Shown: positions 7,981 to 16,996 of the stretch, piece by piece
Layout of the letters: every line of letters begins with the position of its first letter
How positions within the stretch are numbered: the stretch's first letter is position 1
DNA from: Curvibacter sp. GWA2_63_95
GTDB taxonomy: Bacteria; Pseudomonadota; Gammaproteobacteria; Burkholderiales; Burkholderiaceae_C
Reading direction: 5' to 3'
DNA length: 64,000 nt
Assembly (NCBI GenBank): GCA_001795455.1
Contig: MGPB01000011.1
Span: forward strand, 60,869 to 124,868
Notes under the pieces: model-generated
Told to the model about the DNA's origin: nothing
The model's database searches: none
Seen by the model: the letters and a program-made list of their open reading frames with translations, nothing else
Position numbers and translations under genes: made by a program

Positions 7981-9123
7981 ATGAAACACTGGAACCCAAC
8001 ACCCCTCAGTACCGGCCGCCGCTGGCTCGGCGGTCTGTGTGTGGCACTTGTCATGGCAGGCAGCGGGTCGGCCCAAGCTGCCCGCATCAAGGAAGTTGCC
8101 TCCATCGAAGGTGTGCGCAGCAACCAGCTCACCGGTTTCGGCTTGGTGGTGGGTCTGGACGGCACGGGTGACCAGACCACCCAGATGCCCTACACCACCC
8201 AGGGCCTCAAAAACTACATGGAGCAGCTGGGCCTCACGCTCACCACAGCCTCCCAAGCCCAGTTGCAAATGAAAAACGTGGCCGCCGTGCTGGTCACCGC
8301 ACAGTTGCCCGCCTTCGCCCGCCCGGGTCAACTGATGGACATCAACGTCTCTTCGCTGGGCAATGCCAAGTCGCTCAAGGGCGGCACCCTGATTGCCACG
8401 CCGCTCAAGGGCGCCGATGGCGAGGTCTACGCCCTCGCCCAGGGCAACTTGATTGTGGCCGGCGCCGGTGCCGCCGCAGGGGGCAGCAAGGTCCAGGTCA
8501 ACCACCTGAGTGCCGGTCGCATTCCGGATGGTGCGCAGGTGGAACGCAGCGTGCCCACCGCCCTGCAAGAGGGCCCCACCATCAACCTGAGCCTGAGCGC
8601 CTCCGACTTCCAGACCGCCCGCAAAGTCGCCCAGTCCATCAACAACCGCTTTGGTGGCAGTATTGCCCAGGCACTGGACGGCCGCACCGTACAGGTCAAG
8701 GCCCCCACCACCCCCAATGAACGTGTCAGCTTCATCGCCGAGATGGAGGAGCTGCCCGTGGAAAACTCTGTGGCAGCGGCCAAGGTCATCATCAACTCCC
8801 GCACCGGCTCCATCGTGATGAACCAGGCCGTGACCCTGGGCCCCTGCGCGGTGGCACACGGCAATTTGTCCATCAGCGTGTCCTCCACCCCGGTCATCAG
8901 CCAGCCCAATGCCCTGTCGGGCGGCCAAACCGTGGTGGGCGAACAAGCCGCCATCGACATCAAACAAGAAGCCGGCAAGCTCATCCAGCTGCCCGCTGCC
9001 ACCCAGCTCACCGACGTGGTGAAAGCCCTCAACTCGCTGGGCGCCACGCCGCAAGACTTGTTGGCCATTCTGCAAGCCATCAAATCGGCCGGTGCACTGA
9101 ATGCGGAGCTGGAGGTCATCTGA
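7981..9123 (+). CDS. flgI: Flagellar P-ring protein FlgI
   Basis: FlgI assembles the P ring in the peptidoglycan layer with help from FlgA. The 380-residue precursor has a Sec signal peptide that ends SAQA before ARIKEVASIEGVR, the conserved mature start. Other motifs are LTGFGLVVGLDGTGDQT, GGTLIATPLKGADG, VYALAQGNLIV and a C-terminal LTDVVKALNSLGATPQDLLAILQAIK. An in-frame TTG at 7927 would add 18 residues before the signal peptide; the ATG at 7981 gives a normal signal peptide and is preferred although its RBS is weak. Confidence 0.95.
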   Translation: MKHWNPTPLSTGRRWLGGLCVALVMAGSGSAQAARIKEVASIEGVRSNQLTGFGLVVGLDGTGDQTTQMPYTTQGLKNYMEQLGLTLTTASQAQLQMKNVAAVLVTAQLPAFARPGQLMDINVSSLGNAKSLKGGTLIATPLKGADGEVYALAQGNLIVAGAGAAAGGSKVQVNHLSAGRIPDGAQVERSVPTALQEGPTINLSLSASDFQTARKVAQSINNRFGGSIAQALDGRTVQVKAPTTPNERVSFIAEMEELPVENSVAAAKVIINSRTGSIVMNQAVTLGPCAVAHGNLSISVSSTPVISQPNALSGGQTVVGEQAAIDIKQEAGKLIQLPAATQLTDVVKALNSLGATPQDLLAILQAIKSAGALNAELEVI

Positions 9124-9124
9124 C

Positions 9125-10063
9125 ATGGGCTACGGCAACAGTCTCGGAACGCCCTCACTGGGCAATATGCAAAGCCTGGCGGTAGACACCCAGTCGCTGG
9201 GCGCCCTCAAGCTGCAGGCGGGCAAAAACTCGCCCGAAGCCATCAAGGAAACGGCCAAACAATTCGAATCGCTGTTCATGCGTGAGCTGGTCAAGAGCAT
9301 GCGCGAAGCCACCATGAAATCCGGCATGCTGGACAACCCCGGCAGCGACCTCGGCACCGACCTGCTGGACCAGCAACTGGCCGTCAGCATGTCCGGCCAA
9401 CCCGGTGGCCTGTCGGACCTGATCGCCCAGCAGTTGACCCGGCAAATGGGCATCACCGCAGAGCCTGGCACCGATGCCGCCACGCCCACACGCCCCCAGA
9501 CGCTGGGCAGCGCCACCCCCTCCACCGCGCCACGGGCCACGGCGTCAGATGCCACCCTGCCCCCCGTCAAGATCAAGCGCACCCCCACCGAAAGCCAGGC
9601 CAGCTTTGTACGCCAGCACTCCGACGTGGCCAGCAAGGTAGAGAAGGCCACCGGCATCCCCGCCAGCTTCATGCTGGGCCAGGCCGGCCACGAGACCGGC
9701 TGGGGCCGCGCCCAGATCAAGACCAAGGGCGGCGGCAACTCCTTCAACCTGTTTGGCATCAAGGCTGGTGCCAGCTGGACCGGCAAGGTGGCCGAGGTCA
9801 CCACCACCGAATACGTGAACGGCGTGGCCAAAAAACAAGTGGCCAAGTTCCGCGCCTACGACTCGTATGAAGACTCCTTCAAGGACTATGCCCGACTGAT
9901 CTCCGAGAGCCCGCGCTACGCCAAGGCCCGTGCCCAGACGGGCTCGGCCCAGGCCTTTGCCAGCGGCCTGCAAAAAGCAGGCTACGCCACCGACCCCGAG
10001 TACGCTGCCAAACTGAGCCGCGCCATCAACACCACCCTGCATCTGCGCCGCCTGCAGGTGTAA
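9125..10063 (+). CDS. flgJ: Flagellar rod assembly protein and peptidoglycan hydrolase FlgJ
   Basis: FlgJ opens the peptidoglycan for the rod and acts as its cap. This 312-residue version has both domains: an N-terminal rod-binding domain (about 30-105: AKQFESLFMRELVKSMREATM, SDLGTDLLDQQLA) and a C-terminal glucosaminidase-type hydrolase domain (about 165-310: MLGQAGHETGWGRA with the likely catalytic Glu, NLFGIKA, FRAYDSYEDSFKDYARLI). A Pro/Thr-rich linker joins them. The ATG lies one base after the flgI stop, so the genes are coupled. Confidence 0.95.
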   Translation: MGYGNSLGTPSLGNMQSLAVDTQSLGALKLQAGKNSPEAIKETAKQFESLFMRELVKSMREATMKSGMLDNPGSDLGTDLLDQQLAVSMSGQPGGLSDLIAQQLTRQMGITAEPGTDAATPTRPQTLGSATPSTAPRATASDATLPPVKIKRTPTESQASFVRQHSDVASKVEKATGIPASFMLGQAGHETGWGRAQIKTKGGGNSFNLFGIKAGASWTGKVAEVTTTEYVNGVAKKQVAKFRAYDSYEDSFKDYARLISESPRYAKARAQTGSAQAFASGLQKAGYATDPEYAAKLSRAINTTLHLRRLQV

Positions 10064-10075
10064 CCGGACGCCACC

Positions 10076-12073
10076 ATGAGCATTCTCAACATCGGCACAC
10101 GCGCGCTACAGGCCAACCAGGTAGCGCTGCAGACGGCGGGCAACAACATTGCCAACGTCAACACGCCTGGCTACTCGCGCCAGACCGTCACGCTGCAAAC
10201 CGTGGAGGGCCAGTTCACGGGCGGTGGCTACATCGGCAAAGGCGTGGATGTGCAAACCATCCAGCGCAATTTCAGTGCCTTTTTGACACGCCAGTCCACC
10301 CTAGCCAGCTCGGTACAGGCCGCCGACGTGACCCGTTCCGACAAGCTCAGCCAACTTGAAGGCATCTTTCCCGGTGGCGCCAGCGGCCTGGGCTCCGCCA
10401 TCAGTGAAATGATGAACGCGTTTTCGGACGTAGCCAGTGCCCCCACCGACCTGACCGCCCGCACCGTGGCCCTGACCCGGGTCGACGAAACCGCCTCGCG
10501 CATGCGTGCAGCCTCGCAATCGCTGGACGACCTGCAGCAGGGTGTGGACCAGGAGTTGCGCCAAAAGGCCGACGCCATCAACACCCTGGCGCGCGGCATT
10601 GCCGAGGTGAACGACGAGATCGCCCGCGCCCAAGGCACCGGCCAGCCGCCCAACGACCTGCTGGACCGGCGCGACCAACTGGTGCGCGAACTCAACCAGT
10701 ACGTGCAGACCACCTCCATCCCGGCGGACGACGGCACGGTCGGCATTTTTCTGGCCAGCAGCCAGGCCCTGGTGCTGGGCACCACGGTGTCACCCGTGTC
10801 CATCGTGAGTGACGACTTTGGCGACACCCTGAAGAACAAACTCGCCATCACCCGCAACGGCCTGACCGTGGTGCTGGACGAAAACGCTCTGGGTGGCGGC
10901 GAAGTGGCAGGCCTGCTGCGCTTCCAGAACAGCGACCTGGTGGAAGGCCGCAACCTGCTGGGCCGCCTGACCATGGCCGTGAGCACCGCCATGAACGCGC
11001 AGCACCAGTTGGGCCTGGACCTGGATGGCAACTTTGGTGGCAACCTGTTCACCCCGGCCACCTTCAATGGGCAAAACATCCGCCAGCCCGTGCCGCCGGC
11101 CACGCTGAACACCGGCACTGGCGACCTCTCCCTGGCCATCACCGATGTCAGCAAGTTCGCCGCCTCAGACTACGAAATCAGCTTCAGCTCCGCCACCTCG
11201 GGCTCCATCACCCGCCGCTCCGACGGCCTGGTGGTGAGCTTTCCGCAAACGCCGGCCCCCACCTCCGGTGCGCTGGCCAATGTGGACGGGCTGGACATTT
11301 TTGTGTCGGGTACGCCCAACGTGGGCGACCGCTTCTTGCTCAAGCCCTTCAGCACCTCGGCCAGCAACATCGACAGCGTGTTCTCCACCCCGCGCAACCT
11401 GGCCGTAGCCAGCCCGATTGCGGGCTCCATGGGCAGCACCAACCAGGGCAGCCTCAAGCAGGTGTCCATCAGCGCACGCACGTTGCCGATGTCGCTGGCC
11501 ACACCCGTGGTGTTCACCTTCACCGGCACCAACACCTACACCCGTAGCGACGAAACCCCGGTGGCCAACACCACCGTGTTCACCTACACCCCGGGCCAGG
11601 CCATCGAGGCGGAGTTTCCCAACAACTACCCCACGCTGCCGCCCACCTACAACGACCCGCTGACCGGCTGGACCTTCACGCTGCAGGGTTCGCCCAAGCC
11701 GGGCGACACCTTCACGGTCATCGACATCAAAGACCCAGCCTACGGCGTGGACTACAAGCTCAACTCCGGCAACGCCACCGCCATGATGAACCTGCGCGAC
11801 GTGGCCATGTTTGACGGCGCCGCCCTGACCGACGGCTACGCCAGCCTGATCTCGCAAATCGGCATTCGCAGCCAGAGCGCCGCCTACGCGGCCGAAGTAT
11901 CCAGCTCCATTGCCACCAACCTGGAAAAAGACCGCACTGGCGTATCGGGCGTGAACCTGGACGAAGAAGCTGCCAAACTGCTGCAATACCAGCAGGCCTA
12001 CCAAGCCTCGGCCAAAATGATCCAGATCGCGCAAAGCATTTTTGACACCCTGATGCAAGGCCTCAACCGCTGA
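10076..12073 (+). CDS. flgK: Flagellar hook-associated protein 1 FlgK
   Basis: FlgK is the first hook-filament junction protein. The 665-residue product has the N-terminal motif TAGNNIANVNTPGYSRQTV, a coiled region with PNDLLDRRDQLVRELNQYV, and a C-terminal segment GVNLDEEAAKLLQYQQAYQASAKMI that ends in a hydrophobic tail. At 665 residues it is longer than the enterobacterial protein; the extra length lies in the variable middle (about 350-560). FlgN is its expected export chaperone. Confidence 0.96.
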   Translation: MSILNIGTRALQANQVALQTAGNNIANVNTPGYSRQTVTLQTVEGQFTGGGYIGKGVDVQTIQRNFSAFLTRQSTLASSVQAADVTRSDKLSQLEGIFPGGASGLGSAISEMMNAFSDVASAPTDLTARTVALTRVDETASRMRAASQSLDDLQQGVDQELRQKADAINTLARGIAEVNDEIARAQGTGQPPNDLLDRRDQLVRELNQYVQTTSIPADDGTVGIFLASSQALVLGTTVSPVSIVSDDFGDTLKNKLAITRNGLTVVLDENALGGGEVAGLLRFQNSDLVEGRNLLGRLTMAVSTAMNAQHQLGLDLDGNFGGNLFTPATFNGQNIRQPVPPATLNTGTGDLSLAITDVSKFAASDYEISFSSATSGSITRRSDGLVVSFPQTPAPTSGALANVDGLDIFVSGTPNVGDRFLLKPFSTSASNIDSVFSTPRNLAVASPIAGSMGSTNQGSLKQVSISARTLPMSLATPVVFTFTGTNTYTRSDETPVANTTVFTYTPGQAIEAEFPNNYPTLPPTYNDPLTGWTFTLQGSPKPGDTFTVIDIKDPAYGVDYKLNSGNATAMMNLRDVAMFDGAALTDGYASLISQIGIRSQSAAYAAEVSSSIATNLEKDRTGVSGVNLDEEAAKLLQYQQAYQASAKMIQIAQSIFDTLMQGLNR

Positions 12074-12093
12074 GGCACCGGAGGACGACCACC

Positions 12094-13344
12094 ATGGCCA
12101 CTTCTTTATCTCGCCTGGGCACGGCCAACACCTACGACCTGGCCATGCGCAACCTCACGGCGCGCCAGACCAAGCTGGCCGACCTGCAAGAAAACCTCAC
12201 CTCGGGCAAACGCGTGGTGCGCCCCAGCGACGACCCCACCGGCGCCGCCCAGGCCGAGCGCTCGCTCACCCGCCTGGCCCGCATTGCCACCGACCAGCGC
12301 GCGCTGGAGGCGCAAAAAAACTCCATCGCATCGGCCGAGAGCACGCTGGGCGACATCACCAGCGCACTGCAGCGTTTTCGCGAGCTGACCGTGTCGGCCG
12401 GCAACGGCAACAACACCCCCGCCGAGCGCCGCACCATTGCCGTGGAACTGCAGGGCCTGCGCGAGCAGGTGCTCACCATGGCCAACCGCAAGGACAACAA
12501 CGGCCTGCCCCTGTTCGCCGCGCTGGGCAGCGGCCAGGTGCCGTTTGCCGGCCCCAACTCGCCACCTGCCGACTACAGCTTTGTGGGCCTGCCCGGCCAG
12601 GCGGCCGCCAGCGAAAACGCCATCCCCGGCACGCTCGATGGTGAAAGCGCCTTCATGCTGCAAGGCCGCCGCGACGGCGCCTACAACGTCACCCTGTCCC
12701 AGATCCCGACCGACCGCACGCTGCAAACTGGCCCCGTCACGGTGGTCGACCCCACCCTCGTCAACGGCTCCAGCTATTCCATCACCATCGATGCCGTGTC
12801 CACCGTGGCCGGCACCACCACCGTGACCTACAGCGTGGCCGAAGGCCCGCCCGTGGCCGGCCCCACCCAGTCGGGCCTGACCGCGTCCTTCCCGTCCAAC
12901 CTGCCCCCCAGCTTCACCATCACGGCCATGCCCGGCCTGTCGATGACCGTGAACGGTCTGCCGGTGGCCGGCGACAGCATCACCGTGGACACCAGCCCCA
13001 GCATCTTCAGCGTCATGGACGATGCCATCCGCGACATCGGCACCGCCGTCAACGCCAATGCCGCCTCGCAAGCCGTGGCCCAGGCGCTGGGCAATCTGGA
13101 CATTGGCATGGAGCGCGTATCGGCCGTGCGCGGCCAGGCCGGTGACCTGCTCAACCGGGCCGACCGCATCACCTCCACACAAGAGTCGCGCAGCATCCAG
13201 CTCGAGGCCGACCGCTCCCGCGCCGAAGACCTGGACATGATCAAAGGCATTGCCGACTTCCAGAACCAGCAAACCGGCTACTCCGCGGCGCTGCAGTCCT
13301 ACGCCCAGGTACAAAAGCTCTCGCTGTTCAACTTCATAAGCTAA
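12094..13344 (+). CDS. flgL: Flagellar hook-associated protein 3 FlgL
   Basis: FlgL is the second junction protein, related to flagellin. The 416-residue product has the flagellin-type N terminus (LADLQENLTSGKRVVRPSDDP, SALQRFRELTVSAGNG) and C terminus (ADLDM-like AEDLDMIKGIADFQNQQTGYSAALQSYAQVQKLSLF, which holds the final polymerisation helix). The middle is a variable Thr/Pro/Gly-rich domain. A strong GGAGG site lies before the ATG. It is the last canonical gene of the operon. Confidence 0.95.
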   Translation: MATSLSRLGTANTYDLAMRNLTARQTKLADLQENLTSGKRVVRPSDDPTGAAQAERSLTRLARIATDQRALEAQKNSIASAESTLGDITSALQRFRELTVSAGNGNNTPAERRTIAVELQGLREQVLTMANRKDNNGLPLFAALGSGQVPFAGPNSPPADYSFVGLPGQAAASENAIPGTLDGESAFMLQGRRDGAYNVTLSQIPTDRTLQTGPVTVVDPTLVNGSSYSITIDAVSTVAGTTTVTYSVAEGPPVAGPTQSGLTASFPSNLPPSFTITAMPGLSMTVNGLPVAGDSITVDTSPSIFSVMDDAIRDIGTAVNANAASQAVAQALGNLDIGMERVSAVRGQAGDLLNRADRITSTQESRSIQLEADRSRAEDLDMIKGIADFQNQQTGYSAALQSYAQVQKLSLFNFIS

Positions 13345-13347
13345 GCC

Positions 13348-14568
13348 ATGAGCAATTCCGTCTTGGGCAGCGTGACACTGGGCTACCAACTGGTGTGGAA
13401 CGCGTGGCGCCAGCGCTGCGCCACACGCCTGCTGGTCGAGCCCCACCTGAGCGGCGCCGTGGACGCCCAACACCTGCTGCACACCCTGCACGAACTCTGG
13501 CCGGCCGGGCTGGACGCCCAGATCTTGGTGGCGCGCACCCCCGCCCTGCTGAGCGACCTGCTGGACCACGCCCCAGCGCAAGCCCTGTGGCTGGAAATTC
13601 CGGACACCTGGCTGGGTGATGCCCTGTTGGCCGGCCGTATCCGCAAGGCCCGGCAACGCGGCGTGCGTCTGCTCTGGCGCGGCGATACCGGCCAACCACC
13701 CGCCGCCGAGCTGCAAGACCTGTTTCACAAGACCCTGCGCAGCATCACCCCGCACGAAGCACTGGCCGCCCTGCGCGCCGCGCTACAGCGCACCCACGAC
13801 GGCGGCGGCTCCCACAACAACTGGACCTCCCCCATCTTGCCCGGCGCGCTGTACGAGGGCCTGGCCAGCCAAGCCCTGGTAGAACATGCCCTGGACCACC
13901 AAGCCGTGTGGGGCGTGGCCGGCTGGCCCACCGAGGAAATGCTCTACAGCTACCGCTACAAACAAATCCAGCCAGGACGCCAGCTGCTGCTGGACCTGGT
14001 GCACGCCATCGACGCCGACGAATCACTGGAAGCGCTGGAACACCGCATGGGCAACGAGCCGCTGCTGACCTACCGCTTTTTGCGCTACGCCAATTCCGCC
14101 GCCCTGTCATTGCGCACCGAGATCGGCAGCGTGCGCCAAGGCCTCATGACCCTGGGCTACAGCCGCCTGCGCGCCTGGCTCATGGAGCAAATGCCCCACG
14201 CCAACAGCGATGCCAACCTGCAGCCCATCCGCGCATCCATCGTGCTGCGGGCACGCATCATGGAGCGGCTGGCCGACGCCGGCATAGAAGACGACCTGCG
14301 CCGCGAAGTGTTTTTATGCGGCATCTTTTCGCAGGTGGACCTGCTGCTGGGCGAAACCCTGGGCGCCGCCCTGCACCGCCTGCCCCTGCCCGGCCGGGTG
14401 GCCTCCGCCATCCTGGGCCAAACCGGCCCCTACGCCCCCTGGCTGGAAACCGCCAGCGCCCTGGAGAGTGGCAACACCAAGGTCATCCGCGACGTCTGCC
14501 GCGCCCACGACCTGGAAGCCGACGAGGTCAACCGCGCCCTGCTGCGCTCGCTGACCGCACCGGCCTGA
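13348..14568 (+). CDS. HDOD-domain protein with N-terminal EAL-like region
   Basis: The 406-residue cytoplasmic protein has an HDOD domain in its second half (about 205-370), recognised by GNEPLLTYRFLRYANSAALSLR and GSVRQGLMTLGYSRLRAWL. HDOD proteins are regulators without the metal-binding residues of HD phosphohydrolases. The first 150 residues resemble the decayed EAL portion of YuxH/CdgJ-type EAL-HDOD proteins but keep no E-x-L signature, so this half should be catalytically dead. The ATG is three bases after the flgL stop with no separate RBS, so it is probably made with the flagellar operon. A role in motility control is an inference from context. Confidence 0.75.
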   Translation: MSNSVLGSVTLGYQLVWNAWRQRCATRLLVEPHLSGAVDAQHLLHTLHELWPAGLDAQILVARTPALLSDLLDHAPAQALWLEIPDTWLGDALLAGRIRKARQRGVRLLWRGDTGQPPAAELQDLFHKTLRSITPHEALAALRAALQRTHDGGGSHNNWTSPILPGALYEGLASQALVEHALDHQAVWGVAGWPTEEMLYSYRYKQIQPGRQLLLDLVHAIDADESLEALEHRMGNEPLLTYRFLRYANSAALSLRTEIGSVRQGLMTLGYSRLRAWLMEQMPHANSDANLQPIRASIVLRARIMERLADAGIEDDLRREVFLCGIFSQVDLLLGETLGAALHRLPLPGRVASAILGQTGPYAPWLETASALESGNTKVIRDVCRAHDLEADEVNRALLRSLTAPA

Positions 14569-14635
14569 TTTTTAAGCCTTTTAGGGCTCTAGCCCCCGCG
14601 GATATTGCGCAAGTAGCTATCAAATAAGTAGCAAT
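14569..14635 (+). repeat. Dispersed 60-70 base repeat, copy 1 (intergenic, forward)
   Basis: The copy starts right after the HDOD gene stop. It contains the first inverted repeat GGGCTCTAGCCC, the conserved GCGCAAG block and the second, less perfect inverted repeat AGCTAT...AGTAGC. It is a close match in the same orientation to copy 9 at 40912-40982. It separates two convergent genes, and the hairpins may help end transcription. Confidence 0.85.
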
Positions 14636-14641
14636 CGATTT

Positions 14642-15148
14642 CTACTCAGTTGCCTCAAATGCAGCGTGGTACTGCACACCGCCCTGCGGCAGGGGGCCAT
14701 GCAAGCGCAGCACCATGAAGTACTCGGGCGGCACGCCGTCCAGCACCAAACCGGGCTGCGGTGAAAACCCAAACCGGCGGTAGTAGCCGGGGTCTCCCAG
14801 CACCACACAGCCGCCCGCCCCCAACACCTGCAGCGCTGCCAGGGCGTGCTGCATGAGCTGGCTGCCAATGCCCTTGCCTTGCTGCGCGGGTACGACCGAG
14901 ATGGGCCCCAGCCCGTACCAACCAGTGCTGCCGTCGGACACGGTGACCGGCGACAGCGCCACATGGCCCAGCAGGTTGCCATCGTCCTCTGCCACCGACG
15001 ACACGCTGAGCTGGCCTACCGCACGCAGCGCGTTCACGATGAAGTGCTCAGTGTGGCTGGTGTGCGGTGCGTTTAGAAAAGCCTGGGCCGTGAGCGCCGT
15101 GATGGCGTCCACATCTTCCGGCGTTTCAGGGCGGATCTGTAGAACCAT
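14642..15148 (-). CDS. GNAT family N-acetyltransferase
   Basis: GNAT enzymes transfer an acetyl group from acetyl-CoA to an amine. The 168-residue product has the acetyl-CoA binding region GLGPISVVPAQQGKGIGSQL (motif A, Q/R-x-x-G-x-G/A) near residues 75-95 and a GDPGYYRRFGF block typical of the small COG3153-type subfamily. The substrate cannot be told. The reading frame is open far upstream, but the ATG at 15148 lies two bases after the stop of the NIPSNAP gene and gives the usual MVLQIRPETPED start. Confidence 0.88.
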   Translation of the reverse strand: MVLQIRPETPEDVDAITALTAQAFLNAPHTSHTEHFIVNALRAVGQLSVSSVAEDDGNLLGHVALSPVTVSDGSTGWYGLGPISVVPAQQGKGIGSQLMQHALAALQVLGAGGCVVLGDPGYYRRFGFSPQPGLVLDGVPPEYFMVLRLHGPLPQGGVQYHAAFEATE

Positions 15149-15150
15149 GT

Positions 15151-15456
15151 TCAACGAAACACCGGGCGAAAAAACGTGCGCTCGTAGCTCACGATGCAGC
15201 GGGTCTCTTCGGCATACCGAAATGCGGCCTGGCATTCGGCGTCGTTGAAGGACTGCTGGCGGTAGGTCTCGTAGGCCGCCAGGCTGGGGAAGCTGAACAT
15301 GGCCAAGGCGATGTTGTTGGCACCTTCGGACGGCAAAAAGTAGCCATGGTGCTGGCCGCCGAAGCGTTCTACCAGCGGAATCCACAGCTTGCCGTAATGC
15401 TCGAATTCGGCGAGCTTGTAAGGGTCGATCACGTAGCGCAGATAGCAGGTCACCAT
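15151..15456 (-). CDS. NIPSNAP family protein
   Basis: The 101-residue product is a small ferredoxin-like (dimeric alpha/beta barrel) protein of the NIPSNAP family, whose cellular role is mostly unknown. Features are CYLRYVIDPYKLAEFEHYGK, then GQHHGYFLPSEGANNIALAMFSFPSLAAYETYR and YERTFFRPV at the end. It lies 45 bases after the MocR gene and two bases before the GNAT gene on the same strand, so the three may form one transcript. Confidence 0.88.
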   Translation of the reverse strand: MVTCYLRYVIDPYKLAEFEHYGKLWIPLVERFGGQHHGYFLPSEGANNIALAMFSFPSLAAYETYRQQSFNDAECQAAFRYAEETRCIVSYERTFFRPVFR

Positions 15457-15501
15457 GGGTGAATTCCTTGACAGTGGGGTGGGGTGAGTGGATACGGTGG
15501 G

Positions 15502-16968
15502 TTACTTCGCCACCGATGTGGCTTTGCCCAATTGTTCGTCGCGCAGGCGCGCAAAGGTCTTCCAGAACTGCGCCTCTTGTGTGCTGGCAAAGTTGATGCG
15601 CATGAGGCTGCTGGGCGTGCGCTGGGCGTGGAACAGCGCGCCGGGCGCCAGCAGGTAGCCCTCGTCCAGCATGCGCTGGCTCAGGGCGTCGGTGTCCACG
15701 CCCGTCTCTACCCAGCCAAACAGACCCACGGGGTCGGACGCAAACGTGCAGCCATGCGCCAGCGCCAGCTTCACGCTGCGGGCGCGGGCGCCGTCCAGCT
15801 GGGTGCGGATGCGCTCGGCATGGCGGCGCAGCTGGCCCTGGTCGATGCACCAGGCCAGCGCTTTCTCCAGCAGCGCGGGCGTGGTCAGGGTGGACAGCAG
15901 CTTGGTGTCCAGCAGGCGCTCGGCCAGGTCCTTGGGCGCGGCCAGGTAGCCCACGCGCCAGTTGGGGGCCAAGATTTTGGCAAAGCCCCCCACATAGATG
16001 GTGCGCTGCAGGCCGTCCAGCGCGCACAGGCGGGTGGCGTGTTCGGGGGCAAAGTGGCTGTAGGTGTCGTCTTCAACAATGTGAAAGTCGTGCTGGTTGG
16101 CCAGCTGCAGGATGCGGTAGGCGCTGCTGGGCGAGAGGCAAAACCCGGTGGGGTTGTGGAACACACTCACGCTCACAAACAGCTTGGGGCGGTGCGCCTC
16201 GCAATAGCGCGCCATCACCTCTAGGTCCGGCCCGTCGGCGCGGCGCGGCACCGGCAGAATGCGCATGCCCAGCGAATCGAGCCGCGCAAACTCGATGGCC
16301 CAGCCGGGCTCTTCCACCATCACGTAGTCACCCGCGCGCAGCAAGGTGCGGCTCACCACGTCCAGCGCGTTGGTGGCACCCACGGTGGTGATGATTTGCT
16401 CGGGCGCAGCATGTACCGACAGGCCCGCCAGCTTGGTGGACAGCGCGCGGCGCAAGCCGATGTCACCCGCGGGCTCGCCGTATTGCAATGAGAACGCGTT
16501 GAGCGCCTCCACGCTGCAGCTGCGCCGCACCGCCGTGGCCAAAAAGGTGGACTGCAGCCACTCCTTGGGCAGCACGCCCATGCCGGGCTGGGGCTTGTTG
16601 CTCACGCCCTTGAACATGCCGCGGATCAGCGCCGTGGCGTTGAGTGGCGCGTAGCGCTGGGGCACGGTGAGCATGAGGTGGGCAACGCCATTCGCTCCTG
16701 ATTCGATAGCAGCCTGCGCACTACCCACGGCCACCGAGGGCAATTCGCGCACATAAAAGCCGCGGTTTTTTCGTGCCTCCACCAGGCCCTGGGCCAGCAG
16801 CTGGTCGTAGGCGCCCACCACGGTGGACGGGCTCACGCCCTGCTGCTGCGCACACAGGCGCACCGAGGGCAGGCGCGCGCCGGGCGCCAGCAGGCGGTCG
16901 CGGATGCGCTGGGCAAACAGCGCCGCCAGTTGTTCGGCCAGGCTTTGGGCCGCGGTTTTCATGAGCAT
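15502..16968 (-). CDS. MocR/GntR-family regulator with aminotransferase domain
   Basis: MocR proteins join a winged-helix DNA-binding domain to a fold-type-I PLP domain that senses an amine or vitamin B6. In this 488-residue protein the GntR domain covers about 1-75 (LPSVRLCAQQQGVSPSTVV, GLVEARKNRGFYV) and the aminotransferase domain about 115-480 (TTVGATNALDVVSRTLL, FHNPTGFCLS, EDDTYSHFAPE, GGFAKILAP with the PLP lysine). The ATG at 16968 with GAGGA six bases upstream is chosen over longer in-frame starts. The linker between the domains carries a copy of the dispersed repeat. It is divergent to an exporter gene across a palindromic site and probably controls it. Confidence 0.92.
   Translation of the reverse strand: MLMKTAAQSLAEQLAALFAQRIRDRLLAPGARLPSVRLCAQQQGVSPSTVVGAYDQLLAQGLVEARKNRGFYVRELPSVAVGSAQAAIESGANGVAHLMLTVPQRYAPLNATALIRGMFKGVSNKPQPGMGVLPKEWLQSTFLATAVRRSCSVEALNAFSLQYGEPAGDIGLRRALSTKLAGLSVHAAPEQIITTVGATNALDVVSRTLLRAGDYVMVEEPGWAIEFARLDSLGMRILPVPRRADGPDLEVMARYCEAHRPKLFVSVSVFHNPTGFCLSPSSAYRILQLANQHDFHIVEDDTYSHFAPEHATRLCALDGLQRTIYVGGFAKILAPNWRVGYLAAPKDLAERLLDTKLLSTLTTPALLEKALAWCIDQGQLRRHAERIRTQLDGARARSVKLALAHGCTFASDPVGLFGWVETGVDTDALSQRMLDEGYLLAPGALFHAQRTPSSLMRINFASTQEAQFWKTFARLRDEQLGKATSVAK
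16694..16732 (-). repeat. Dispersed repeat, copy 2 (inside the MocR linker)
   Basis: Read in the gene's direction it is CCGTGGGTAGTGCGCAG followed by GCTGCTATCGAATCAGGAGC, matching the CCGTGGGATATGCGCAAG and AGCTATTAAAACAATAGC blocks of copy 9. It encodes VAVGSAQAAIESGANG between the two domains, where extra residues are tolerated. Confidence 0.7.
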
Positions 16969-16996
16969 GGGCTGTCCTCTGTGCTGGCCGTGCCAG

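Noticed and set aside
12106..13755. Open frame of 549 codons on the minus strand opposite flgL
   Set aside because: Gly/Ala/His/Val-rich composition and no RBS; it is the mirror of GC-rich third positions in flgL. Similar frames opposite flgI, flgK and priA were dropped for the same reason.
15149..16027. N-terminal extension of the acetyltransferase frame to 461 codons
   Set aside because: The extra part overlaps the NIPSNAP and MocR genes, which have clear families and their own RBS.
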